Origin: Achatina immaculata
Taxonomy: Eukaryota > Mollusca > Gastropoda > Stylommatophora > Achatinidae
Assembly (NCBI GenBank): GCA_009760885.1
Contig: CM019696.1
Span: 43,804,358 to 43,868,357, forward strand
Direction of reading: 5' to 3'
DNA: 64,000 nucleotides
Positions 1 to 11,200 of the stretch are shown in pieces. The notes beneath the pieces are model-generated. The model had not been told where the DNA came from. It worked only from the letters and a program-made list of their open reading frames with translations, and did not search any database. A program made the translations under genes and the position numbers. The number at the start of each line of letters is the position of its first letter. Within the stretch, counting starts at the first letter, position 1.

Positions 1-2236
1 TAAGCAGCGGTGTAGATTCACTGCCCTCTCAGTCTAAGCAGCGATGTAGATTCTCTGCTCTCTCAGTCTAAGCAGCGGTGTAGATTCACTGCCCTCTCAG
101 TCTAAGCAGCGATGTAGATTCTCTGCTCTCTCAGTCTAAGCAGCGATGTAGATTCTCTGTCCTCTCAGTCTAAGCAGCGATGTAGATTCACTGCCCTCGA
201 AGTCCTCCACTCTGCCTATCTCTCTCAGTCTAAGCAGCGATGTAGATTCACTGCCCTCGAAGTCCTCCACTCTATCTCTCTCAGTCTAAGCAGCGGTGTA
301 GATTCACTGCCCTCGAAGTCCTCCACTCTGTCTATCTCTCTCAGTCTAGGCAGCGGTGTAGATTCACTGCCCTCGAAGTCCTCCACTCTATCTCTCTCAG
401 TCTAAGCAGCGGTGTAGATTCACTGCACTCGAAGTCCTCCACTCTATCTCTCTCAGTCTAAGCAGCGGTGTAGATTCACTGCCCTCGAAGTCCTAAAATC
501 TATCTCTCTCAGTCTAAGCAGCGATGTAGATTCACTGCTCTCTCAGTCTAAGCAGCGGTGTAGATTCACTGCACTCGAAGTCCTCCACTCTATCTCTCTC
601 AGTCTAAGCAGCGGTGTAGATTCACTGCTCTCGAAGTCCTCCACTCTGTCTATCTCTCTCAGTCTAAGCAGCGGTGTAGATTCACTGCACTCGAAGTCCT
701 CCACTCTATCTCTCTCAGTCTAAGCAGCGGTGTAGATTCACTGCACTCGAAGTCCTCCACTCTATCTCTCTCAGTCTAAGCAGCGATGTAGATTCAATGC
801 ACTCGAAGTCCTCCACTCTATCTCTCTCAGTCTAAGCAGCGGTGTAGATTCACTGCACTCGAAGTCCTCCACTCTATCTCTCTCAGTCTAAGCAGCGGTG
901 TAGATTCACTGTCCTCGAAGTCCTCCACTCTATCTCTCTCAGTCTAAGCAGCGATGTAGATTCAATGCACTCGAAGTCCTCCACTCTATCTCTCTCAGTC
1001 TAAGCAGCGGTGTAGATTCACTGCACTCGAAGTCCTCCACTCTATCTCTCTCAGTCTAAGCAGCGGTGTAGATTCACTGCTCTCGAAGTCCTCCACTCTG
1101 TCTATCTCTCTCAGTCTAAGCAGCGGTGTAGATTCAATGCCCTCGAAGTCCTCCACTCTATCTCTCTCAGTCTAAGCAGCGGTGTAGATTCACTGCTCTC
1201 GAAGTCCTCCACTCTATCTCTCTCAGTCTAAGCAGCGGTGTAGATTCAATGCCCTCGAAGTCCTCCACTCTATCTCTCTCAGTCTAAGCAGCGGTGTAGA
1301 TTCACTGCCCTCGAAGTCCTCCACTCTATCTCTCTCAGTCTAAACAGCGGTGTAGATTCAATGCCCTCGAAGTCCTCCACTCTATCTCTCTCAGTCTAAG
1401 CAGCGGTGTAGATTCAATGCCCTCGAAGTCCTCCACTCTATCTCTCTCAGTCTAAACAGCGATGTAGATTCAATGCACTCGAAGTCCTCCACTCTATCTC
1501 TCTCAGTCTAAACAGCGACGCAGCTTCACTGCCCTTGAAGTCCTCCACTCTGTCTATCTCTCTCAGTCTAAGCAGCGATGTAGATTCACTGCCCTTGAAG
1601 TCCTCCACTCTGCCTATCTCTCTCAGTCTAAGCAGCGATGTAGATTCACTGCTCTCTCAGTCTAAGCAGCGGTGTAGATTCACTGCTCTCGAAGTCCTCC
1701 ACTCTATCTCTCTCAGTCTAAGCAGCGGTGTAGATTCAATGCCCTCGAAGTCCTCCACTCTATCTCTCTCAGTCTAAGCAGCGGTGTAGATTCACTGCCC
1801 TCGAAGTCCTCCACTCTATCTCTCTCAGTCTAAACAGCGGTGTAGATTCAATGCACTCGAAGTCCTCCACTCTATCTCTCTCAGTCTAAGCAGCGGTGTA
1901 GATTCAATGCCCTCGAAGTCCTCCACTCTATCTCTCTCAGTCTAAACAGCGATGTAGATTCAATGCACTCGAAGTCCTCCACTCTATCTCTCTCAGTCTA
2001 AACAGCGACGCAGCTTCACTGCCCTTGAAGTCCTCCACTCTGTCTATCTCTCTCAGTCTAAGCAGCGATGTAGATTCACTGCCCTTGAAGTCCTCCACTC
2101 TGCCTATCTCTCTCAGTCTAAGCAGCGATGTAGATTCACTGCCCTTGAAGTCCTCCACTCTGCCTATCTCTCTCAGTCTAAACAGCGACGTAGCTTCACT
2201 GCCCTTGAAGTCCTCCACTCTGCCTATCTCTCTGAG
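1..2236. repeat. Minisatellite, 56-60 bp unit (34-bp short form)
   Basis: Units carry AGTCTAAGCAGCGGTGTAGA, then CACTG and GAAGTCCTCCACTC. At 1-185 a 34-bp short form dominates. The 60-bp form is 20 codons and reads LREIGRVEDFKGSEATSLF on the minus strand, continuing the RNase H end of the neighbouring I/Nimb-like LINE. The array therefore grew from that LINE. It starts before base 1. Confidence 0.95.
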
Positions 2237-2629
2237 CCCGTTAACAATGTCAGCTCGACCCAGTGGTTGTCCATCTGCGATGATGGCAGAGTCAGCCAGA
2301 TTATCAGCTCTCTCATTTCTGGGTACCCACCTGCGCAGGAACATAGATGAAGGTGACTCTGCGTTGATCTTTGCAATGACTCAAGCCACTGCCTGCGGAC
2401 AGAACCTGCCTTAGCCTTCCAGATCATACTAACTGAATCACTTAGTACGCAGACACGGGCGTAGTGTTGTGACTGCAGTCAGACGAATGCTTTCATTACC
2501 GCCATCACCTACATCGTCATACTGCTTGTGGTCATATCGAAGGCACCGCTGGCTTCCTGGATTGTTCTGTCCGCCGAAAGTGCTGTGAATACCCATGCAT
2601 TCCTTTGATGTCGTACAACAAACTCATCT

Positions 2630-3028
2630 GTGTAAACCACAACATCTGTGTAGATCACAGCATATGTGTAGATCACAGCATCTGTGTAGATCACAACATC
2701 TGTGTAGATCACAGCATCTGTGTAGATCACAACATCTGTGTAGATCACAGCATCTGTGTAGATCACAACATCTGTGTAGACACAGCATCTGTGTAGATCA
2801 CAGCATCTGTGTAGATCACAGCATCTGTGTAGATCACAGCATCTGTGTAGATCACAACATCTGTGTAGACACAGCATCTGTGTAGATCACAACATCTGTG
2901 TAGATCACAGCATCTGTGTAGATCACAACATCTGTGTAGACACAGCATCTGTGTAGATCACAGCATCTGTGTAGATCACAACATCTGTGTAGATCACAGC
3001 ATCTGTGTAGATCACAACATCTGCCTCA
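2630..3028. repeat. Minisatellite, 18 bp (17-bp variant), inside the RNase H domain
   Basis: Units GATCACAACATCTGTGTA. On the minus strand they read VIYTDA/VVIYTD, which is the first strand of RNase H with its catalytic Asp. The LINE reading frame enters the array from the right (NSSEADVVIYTD) and leaves it on the left (VVYTDEFVV). Confidence 0.92.
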
Positions 3029-3283
3029 CTGGAGTTTTCACTGATGAGGGAGTTGATCTCAGCATTCACAGCAAGTCGATTCTGCTCCCTTCTTCTCTTG
3101 TCAAGCGTGACAATGCAAGAGAAGGTGCCCCTGAACGCTGGAGGCACCGGAGTTGATGCCCTCGGGTTCACAGACCTGCTTGATAACTTCTTCTGCGCGA
3201 CCCGTCCATGATTTGCCTTTCTTTAGACTGTTAACCTTTTTCTTTGAGGAGCTCTTAGTGCAGTGGGTGCTCCTTGTCTGCAC

Positions 3284-3592
3284 TTATCTTGAGGTAAGCA
3301 TGCGCCTTCTAGATCTTGAGGTAAGCATGCGCCTTCTAGATCTTGAGGTAAGCATGCGCCTTCTAGATCTTGAGGTAAGCATGCGCCGTCTAGATCTTGA
3401 GGTAAGCATGCGCCGTCTAGATCTTGAGGTAAGCAGGCGCCCTCTAGATCTTGAGATAAGCAGGCGCCCTCTAGATCTTGAGGTAAGCATGCGCCCTCTA
3501 GATCTTGAGGTAAGCAGGCGCCCTCTAGATCTTGAGATAAGCAGGCGCCCTCTAGATCTTGAGGTAAGCATGCGCCCTCTAGATCTTGATCA
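3284..3592. repeat. Minisatellite, 27 bp
   Basis: About eleven units of AGATCTTGAGGTAAGCATGC followed by GCCTTCT. It lies between the RT and RNase H parts of the LINE remnant. The unit is 9 codons, so open frames on both strands are artefacts. Confidence 0.93.
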
Positions 3593-3965
3593 TCTGATTC
3601 ACGGTGGGGAAATAAGAAAGTATCACATCGCTACACAGGAAGTGTTTCTCCCACACCCCAAGATAACTTGCTTGGCTTCATTTTGCACCTTTTCGAGTTT
3701 TTCGATCTGAGCAAGGCCGACAGTGAGGACAGCTAGGGGGCGTACTCGACGGATGCAAGGACCAGCCCCTGGTACAGAAGTATTAGAAGCCTCTGCTGAA
3801 TGTTGGCAGCGACCTTGACCTTCATTACCGATAGACATTTGCCATCTTTTGTTATCAAGTGGTCAACATGTTCTTTGAAACATAGACAGACTGTGATCAA
3901 ACTTCACTCTCAAGTATGTCATCTTAGTTCTAGTCACATCCTCGCCACCCAATCTCACAACAGGC

Positions 3966-4172
3966 ATATCAGTGTTAACAATATGGTTGTTCAGTGAGAA
4001 CCATGTCACATACATTGTTAACAATATGGTTGTTCAGTGAGAACCATGTCACATACATTGTTAACAATATGTTTGTTCAGTGAGAACCATGTCACATACA
4101 TTGTTAACAATATGTTTGTTCAGTGAGAACCGTGTCACATATCAGTGTTAACAATATGGTTGTTCAGTGAGA
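3966..4172. repeat. Minisatellite, about 43 bp
   Basis: Four to five units beginning GTTAACAATATGGTTGTTCA and ending in TGTCACATAC. It lies within the LINE remnant between RT and RNase H. Confidence 0.9.
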
Positions 4173-4828
4173 ACTATGTAAATGATGCTTTTGTAGGACT
4201 GACACGGGCGTTAGAAACTTCACATCAGAAGAAAATTCAATCGAACGTGCTCTGCCATGCTTTAGCAGTCTCCTATCTGTCTTTTTCCTGTCGATACACC
4301 AGAATATCATCAGCAAATGACAGAGTCCCGCTCCCAACAAGTCGCTGTTCAGTGATTCTCACCGTGTACACATTGAATAAGATTGATGATAACGGAGACC
4401 CTTGTGGAGAACCTGGACATATTGTTATCGGCTCTGAAGACCAACTGCCACATCTGAGAACCATCTTTCTCTAGATCATGGCTACAGCTATCTATCTGAT
4501 GAGAAGAGGGTGTACCTTCAGTCTAAGAAGCATGCGTATTAGGTAGTTGAATGGTACTCTGTTGTAGGCATCTCCTAGGCGTACTGCGGCTGCCATGTCT
4601 CTACTCGGGCCTGAAATCTTTCAAAGACGTCGGTGAGCAAAGACTGCAGCATTGAGCCATGTCTCTTTATTACTTCTATACCCTCCAAGTGTGGGCGGGA
4701 CCATGTAACGTCCTTCCAAGTCGCTGGCAAGTTGACGTGTAACCATTTTCTCCAGTAGCTTGCTAACAGTTTTCTGCGTCGTGATGGTTCTGTAGGCGCT
4801 GATCTGGGGATGATCTTTGCTTCGCGCC

Positions 4829-5246
4829 GTCAGCGGTAGCAGTTAGCTATGTAGCCATTCCTCTTTGATCTGGCCACTCTGGCAGCGGTAGCAGTTAGCT
4901 ATGTAGCCATTCCTCTTTGATCTGGCCACTCTGGCAGCGGTAGCAGTTAGTTATGTAGCCATTTCTCTTTGATCTGGACACTCTGGCAGCGGTAGTAGGT
5001 AGCTATGTGGCCATTCCTCTTTGATCTGGCCACTCTGGCAGCGGTAGCAGGTAGCCATGTAGCCATTTCTCTTTGATCTGGCCACTCTGGCAGCGGTAGC
5101 AGGTAGCCATGTAGCCATTTCTCTTTGATCTGGTCACTCTGGCAGAGGTAGCAGGTAGCCATGTAGCCATTCCTCTTTGATCTGGCCACTCTGGCAGCGG
5201 TAGCAGTTAGCTATGTAGCCATTCCTCTTTGATCTGGCCACTCTGA
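4829..5246. repeat. Minisatellite, 52 bp, inside the RT domain
   Basis: About eight units of GGCAGCGGTAGCAGTTAGCT plus CTTTGATCTGGCCACT. The minus strand reads SGQIKEEWLHS, which is the RT segment just after the VPGHDGI motif. 52 bp is not a multiple of three, so each extra unit shifts the RT frame. Confidence 0.93.
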
Positions 5247-5763
5247 ATGCTGATGTTTAACTCTTTGAGCAGTTCCTCAATGTCATCGTCTGACAGGTCA
5301 TCTACGTCCTCAGATCGGATACCATCATGGCCTGGGACGGTCCTGCACAAACTTTTGAGCGTTGAGTGAATGTCTACATTTGTGACAGTGTGTTCCTCTT
5401 CTGGTACCGCCTCCTCGCACAGCTCTGAGATGATCATTTTAACCCTCAGTCTTGCTGCTTCATCATTCAGGTCTGTCTGCTCTGTGTAGCGTGCAAGAAG
5501 GGCCTTTCCTTTGCTCTCATCAGATTTATGCCATGTCTGGTCTGTGCTCTGAAAGTCTGACATGACTCTGCATCGTGTGGGACCGTTCATGCTCAAACGA
5601 AGGGTCTAGAATGTCACCAGGGACCTTCAGAGCACAGCTTTTGTTTGCAGAATTTATCCCATTTCACAGTATTAACCCGCTCTGCGCAAGATTTGAAAAG
5701 CCTTGTCTTCTCGTCTGCCTCATCTTTCAGGGCCGTCAAGCGCCCAGACTGTGATCTGCTTTC

Positions 5764-5870
5764 TGTCATGCTTTGACAGCCTGTCTTTTGTCCAGCCATG
5801 CTTTGACAGCTTGTATTTTGTCCAGCCATGCTTTGACAACCTGTCTTTTGTCCAGCCATGCTTTCTCAAC
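5764..5870. repeat. Short array, 30 bp
   Basis: Three to four units of CATGCTTTGACAGCCTGTCT plus TTTGTCCAGC. The minus strand reads MAGQKTGCQS three times. It sits at the 5' edge of the LINE linker. Confidence 0.88.
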
Positions 5871-5984
5871 CTCTTTATTCCAGTTTTTTTTCTTGTATGA
5901 TCTTCTCACAAGATTTAACCACCAGCCTGCCTGTGCTCTGTCTAGATCGTGTCAACATTCAGTCTGATGAACAGTCTATGATTC

Positions 5985-6712
5985 TACTTAGTTCTGTCTA
6001 GATAAAGAGCTATGATCCCACTTAGTTCTGTCTAGATAAAGAGTTATGATCCCACTTAGTTCTGTATAGATAAAGAGTTTATGATCCCACTTAGTTCTGT
6101 CTAGATAAAGAGCTATGATCCCACTTAGTTCTGTCTAGATAAAGAGTTATGATCCCACTTAGTTCTGTCTAGATAAAGAGTTATGATCCCACTTAGTTCT
6201 GTATAGATAAAGAGCTATGATCCCACTTAGTTCTGTATAGATAAAGAGTTATGATCCCACTTAGTTCTGTATAGATAAAGAGTTATGATCCCACTTAGTT
6301 CTGTATAGATAAAGAGTTATGATCCCACTTAGTTCTGTATAGATAAAGAGTTATGATCCCACTTAGTTCTGTATAGATAAAGAGTTATGATCCCACTTAG
6401 TTCTGTATAGATAAAGAGTTATGATCCCACTTAGTTCTGTATAGATAAAGAGTTATGATCCCACTTAGTTCTGTATAGATAAAGAGTTATGATCCCACTT
6501 AGTTCTGTATAGATAAAGAGTTATGATCCCACTTAGTTCTGTATAGATAAAGAGTTATGATCCCACTTAGTTCTGTATAGATAAAGAGTTATGATCCCAC
6601 TTAGTTCTGTATAGATAAAGAGTTATGATCCCACTTAGTTCTGTATAGATAAAGAGTTATGATCCCACTTAGTTCTGTATAGATAAAGAGTTATGATTCT
6701 ACTTAGTTCTGT
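5985..6712. repeat. Minisatellite, 34 bp, highly homogeneous
   Basis: About 21 units of TAGTTCTGTATAGATAAAGA plus GTTATGATCCCACT. The first units have TCTAG for TATAG; the middle units are nearly identical, suggesting recent expansion. It lies in intron 9. Confidence 0.95.
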
Positions 6713-8050
6713 CAGGAGTTAGTAGCATCATATATAGACTCTTATGTCAGGAGCTACTGGCTTGTCATATAGACACTGTGATGTCAGGAACCACTAGTTT
6801 ATCATATAGACATTGTTATGTCAGGCGTTATTAGCTTGTCATATAGACATTGTGATTTCAGGAATTACTAGCTCGTCATATATACATTAAGATTACAGGA
6901 ATTACTAGCTTGTCATATATACATTAAGATTACAGGAATTACTAGCTTGTTGTGTAGACACTGTGATATCAGAAGATATTAACTTGTAATATTTACACTG
7001 TGATGTGGGGAGCTACTAACCTGTCTTATAGACACTGTGATGTCAGGAGTTACTAGCTAGTCATATAGACAATGTGATGTCTTCAGTTTCTTGCTAGTTA
7101 TATAGACACTGTGATGTCAGGAGTTACTAGCATGTAGTATATTAATTACATCAAGTCAGGAGTTCCTAACTTGTCATATAGGCAATGTGATGTCAGGAGT
7201 TACTAGCATGTAGTATATTAATTACATCAAGTCATGAGTTCCTAACTTGTCATATAGGCAATGTGATGTCAGGAGTTACTAGCATGTAGTATATTAATTA
7301 CATCAAGTCAGGAGTTCCTAACTTGTCATATAGGCAGTGTGATGTCAGGAGTTACTAGCATGTAGTATATTAATTACATCAAGTCAGGAGTTCCTAACTT
7401 TTCGTATAGACACTGTGATGTCAGGAGTTACTAGCATGTAGTATATTAATTACATCAAGTCAGGAGTTCCTAACTTGTCACATAGACACTGTGATGTCAG
7501 GAGTTACTAGCTTGTAATATAGACACTGTTATGTCAGTAGATACTAGCGTGTCATATAGATATCTTGATGTCAGTAATTACTTTCTTGTCATATAGACAT
7601 TGTGGTGTCGAGAGTTACTAGCATGTAATATAGACAATGTGATGTCGAGAGTTACTATCTTATCTATAGATACTATAATGTCAAGAGTTACTAGCTTGTC
7701 ATATAGACTCTGTGATGTTAGGAGTTACTCTCTTGGCATACAGACCTTAAAATTTCAGTAAATACCAGGTTGTCATATAGACACTGTGATGTCTGTAACT
7801 GCCAACTTGTCATATAGACACTGTGATGTCAGAAGTTATTAGCTTATCATATTATATACACTGTTGTGTCAGGAGTTACTATCTTGTCATATGGACTCTG
7901 GAATGTCAGGAGTTACTTGTTTGTCATATAGATACTGTGATGTCAGAAGTAACTTGTTTGTCATATAGACATCATGATGTCCAAAACAAGGTGATCATAT
8001 GTTATCATGATATCATCATGTCTGACATTAAACATGGATCTATCATATAA
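6713..8050. repeat. Degenerate satellite, 37 bp, with a 75-bp higher-order block
   Basis: Units follow GTCAGGAGTTACTAGCTTGT then CATATAGACACTGTGAT. Between about 7130 and 7490 a two-unit block with TAGTATATTAATTACATCAA repeats five times at about 75 bp. The unit flanks diverge, so the array is older than the 34-bp one. It ends about 50 bases left of exon 9. Confidence 0.88.
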
Positions 8051-8102
8051 ACAACCTGATATCAGAAATAACAAAGTAAAATATACAAACTGAAAACCAT
8101 AC

Positions 8103-8217
8103 CGGCCTTGGATTTAAAGTTCTGTCAGAAACAAGCCCGTTAAAACCTCCCATAAAGGTTTGCCGAAACACTCGTGACAAACCAGACACTGCAGCCGTGC
8201 CGAGAGTATTCAACCAT
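8103..8217 (-). CDS. Heparanase-like gene exon 9
   Basis: 115 bases: A then 38 codons, ending in phase 0. The acceptor ATTTTCTACCAG is good and the donor CCG|GTATGG moderate. WLNTLG matches WLDKLG of human heparanase; RVFRQTFMGGFNGLVSDRT matches VVMRQVFFGAGNYHLVDEN; NPRP matches DPLP. The next exon should begin near the DYWLSLLF-type segment. I did not find it between 1 and 8100. Confidence 0.82.
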
Positions 8218-11200
8218 CTGGTAGAAAATTACATACATTGCACCAACATCAGTTTTACACATGTAGGTCAGAAAAAGATTATGCAAAGCGTGGGGGGTGA
8301 GAGACTAACTCTGCCTTTTTCTTCTCCTGTAAAATTTATAAAAATCTCAGATTTTTTTTTCTTCAAGTTGACCTGAAGATAATCACTGAGAACAATTTAT
8401 TTCCTGCCGTTGCTAAAAACAAGAAACACTTGTATCTTCACCATAAACTCTTAAAATCTTGTTTGCTGTCAGTGTTTGTACCAGCTTCTGAAGATGCATG
8501 ACAGAAAACATTTTGCAGTCAGTGTTTGTACCAGCTCCTGAAGATGCATGACAGAAAACATTTATTTGGTGACATTCTTATATATCTTATATCTTATATC
8601 TTATATCCTTCCCATGCCGTTAAACGTCACATAGGGCTCGCAAATTAGTTTGCCAATTTTTTCCATCTTCGGCGAGTCTTTCAACCTCATCAAAGAATTT
8701 TATGGCTGTTAATTTGGCCTCTCTTAATAATGTCCTCTTCAGAGTTTCACGTGGTCTGCCTCTTTTTCTTTGGCCTGTTGTGTTCCACTTGATAGCTTGT
8801 TTTGGGATTCTCTGATCATTTCTTCTCATCAAATGACCAACATATGTCCATCTCCTTTTCCTGATCACCCATGAGACTGGTTGTTGTTCAGTCATCTGTC
8901 TTATCTGTGCATTGTTCTTGAATTCATTCCACTTGATGCCGAGTATTTTCCTTAGGCATTTGTTTTCAAAAGAGTCTAATTTCTTTTCTATTTCTTTAGT
9001 TGTTTTCCAGCTTTCGCATGCATAAATGAGGGTGGATATTACATTTGAATTGAATAGTCTTAACTTGGTTTTTTTGCTTATAACTTTTGAATTCCATATG
9101 TTCTCAAGATTCTTGAAGATTGATGCTGCTTTTGCAATTCTGATCTTAGCTTCCTTTCTAGTGTCACCATCCTGGTCTATGTAGATACCAAGGTATGCAA
9201 ATTGATTGACTTCTTCAATATCTGTCCCTTCTATGTGTATTTTTCCATTTTGATTGAGAGGAATTTTCATTATTTTTGTTTTGTCCTTGTTAATTTCAAG
9301 TCCTATTTTGCTAGCCAGTGAAGACAGGCTATCTGTTTTTTCTTGCATGGAATTCACATTATTACTGATAAGAGTTATGTCATCAGCAAAATCAAGATCT
9401 TCTAGTTGGGTCCCATGTACCCAGTCAATACCTGTGTTATCTGTGCAGCATTTTTTCATTATGAAGTCTATTGTAATCCCAAAAAGTAAAGGAAACAGTA
9501 TACATCCTTGTTTCACGCCTTTTTCAATCTGGTGGCATTGCTAAAGAGGAAAAATGATACTTGTTCTTGCTGTGTAAACAATGTTGCCTCTTATATTTGT
9601 ATATGCTTGGTATTAATTAGTTTTTAGGATTTATGTGGGAATATTGTGCCTCCAATGACCATGACCAATATTCCCACACAAAGAGATACATAAAACAACG
9701 TGGATATCTCCAGATGATAGAACTAGAAACCAGATAGACCATTTTTGTATTAGAAAGCAATACAGAACATCTCTCATGGATGTAAGGGCTTATAGGGGTG
9801 CAGATGTCAACAGTGATCACAACCTGTGCATAGGGAAAATAAAACTAAAATTGAAAAGTCAACACAAGAAATCAGTACACAGGAAGATAAACAGCCACAG
9901 CCTACAAGAAGAAAATAATAATATTAATTTCAATCAGGAACTTGCCAATCATTCCAAAACACCCAGTAAAGTTGAGGAGATAGGTATAGATGAGTTATGG
10001 AATTCTTACAGCACAGCCATAATCACAGCAGCAAAAGTAAGCGCTGGATTGGAAAAACCAAATAGAAAAGCATGGATATCAGATAAAACATGGAAGTATA
10101 TACATGAAAGACGAGCACTCAAATTAGACATGTTGAATGCAAAAGCAGATCATGAAAGAGATTCGGCAAAAGCAAAATACAAAGACATAGACAAGAAAGT
10201 AAAAAGTTCAGCTAGAAGGGATAAAAGAGAATACATAGACAATATGGCGAAAGAGGCAGAAAAAGCAGCAAAAACAGGAGACAGCAAAACTTTATATAAC
10301 ATACAAAAGAGGCTAACAGGTACTATTACATCTAAAGAAAGACCAGTCCTTAGCAAAACTGAAACACTATTAACATCAAATAAAGACCAAAAGCAAAGAT
10401 GGGCTAAGAAATACTCAATCGACCACACCCAAAAGAATTGTTAAACCTTGAAACTGACTTACCAGCCCCACAACTAAATGTCAACCTAGATGAAATTAAA
10501 TTGCATGAAATTGAAACAGTAGTGAATTTAATCGCTAACAACAAAGCTGCAGGTGAAGATGAAATAACAGCCGAGATGCTAAAAGCTATCAATAGTGACA
10601 ACATGAGACAACTACAGAGAATGTTTAACAAGATTTGGAAAGAAGAAAAGGTCCCTTCTAATTGGAAGAAAGGAATCATTGTTAAAATACCAAAAAAGGG
10701 CAACCTTAGTGACTGTAACAACTGGAGAGGAGTAACCTTAATATCAGTTGTGTCAAAAGTATTTTGCAAGGTCATTTTGAATAGACTCAAAGATATAGTG
10801 GATACTGCAATGAGAGAAGAACAAGCAGGATTTCGAAAAGGGAGAAGCTGTCTCGACCAGATCTTTACTCTCAGAATAATACTTGAAGAACATATTGAAA
10901 AGCAGAAACCATTAATACTGAACTTCATAGATTTTAAAAAGGCATTTGATAGCATACACAGAGATTCATTATGGAGAATTTTATGTCTATATGGAATACC
11001 ATGTAAAATTGTCAACATCATTAAGGACTTATACAATGGATATGGTTGTGCAGTCAAGACAGAAGAAGGGATGAGTGAATGGTTCCAGATTGAAACAGGC
11101 GTGAAACAAGGATGTATACTGTCTCCTTTACTTTTTGGGATTACAATAGACTTCATAATGACAAAATGCTGCACAGGTAACACAGGTATTGATTGGGTAA

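Larger units (their letters stand above)
2237..5960 (-). mobile_element. I/Nimb-like non-LTR retrotransposon remnant (linker, RT, RNase H)
   Basis: Read right to left: the pre-RT linker (5860-5614, SQSGRLTALKDEADEKTRLFK; 5596-5207, VTNVDIHSTLKS then VPGHDGIRSEDV), RT motif A around 4600-4490 (LGDAYNRVPF), RT motifs B and C at 4464-4273 (PGSPQGSPLSSILFNVY, LSFADDILVY), a tether region (3171-3030), the start of RNase H (VVIYTD, TIQEASGAFDMTTSSMTM at 2877-2509) and its end (VPRNERADNLADS, GRADIVNGLREI at 2344-2240). The order is that of the I superclade with RNase H. Frameshifts and six internal arrays break it, so it is inactive. The 5' end and endonuclease were not found. Confidence 0.75.

Noticed and set aside
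1..2236. CRISPR-like direct repeats
   Set aside because: Units are contiguous without unique spacers, and the context is eukaryotic.
6713..8050. Missing C-terminal heparanase-like exons
   Set aside because: I searched for the DYWLSLLF-type segment here; only 37-bp units are present.
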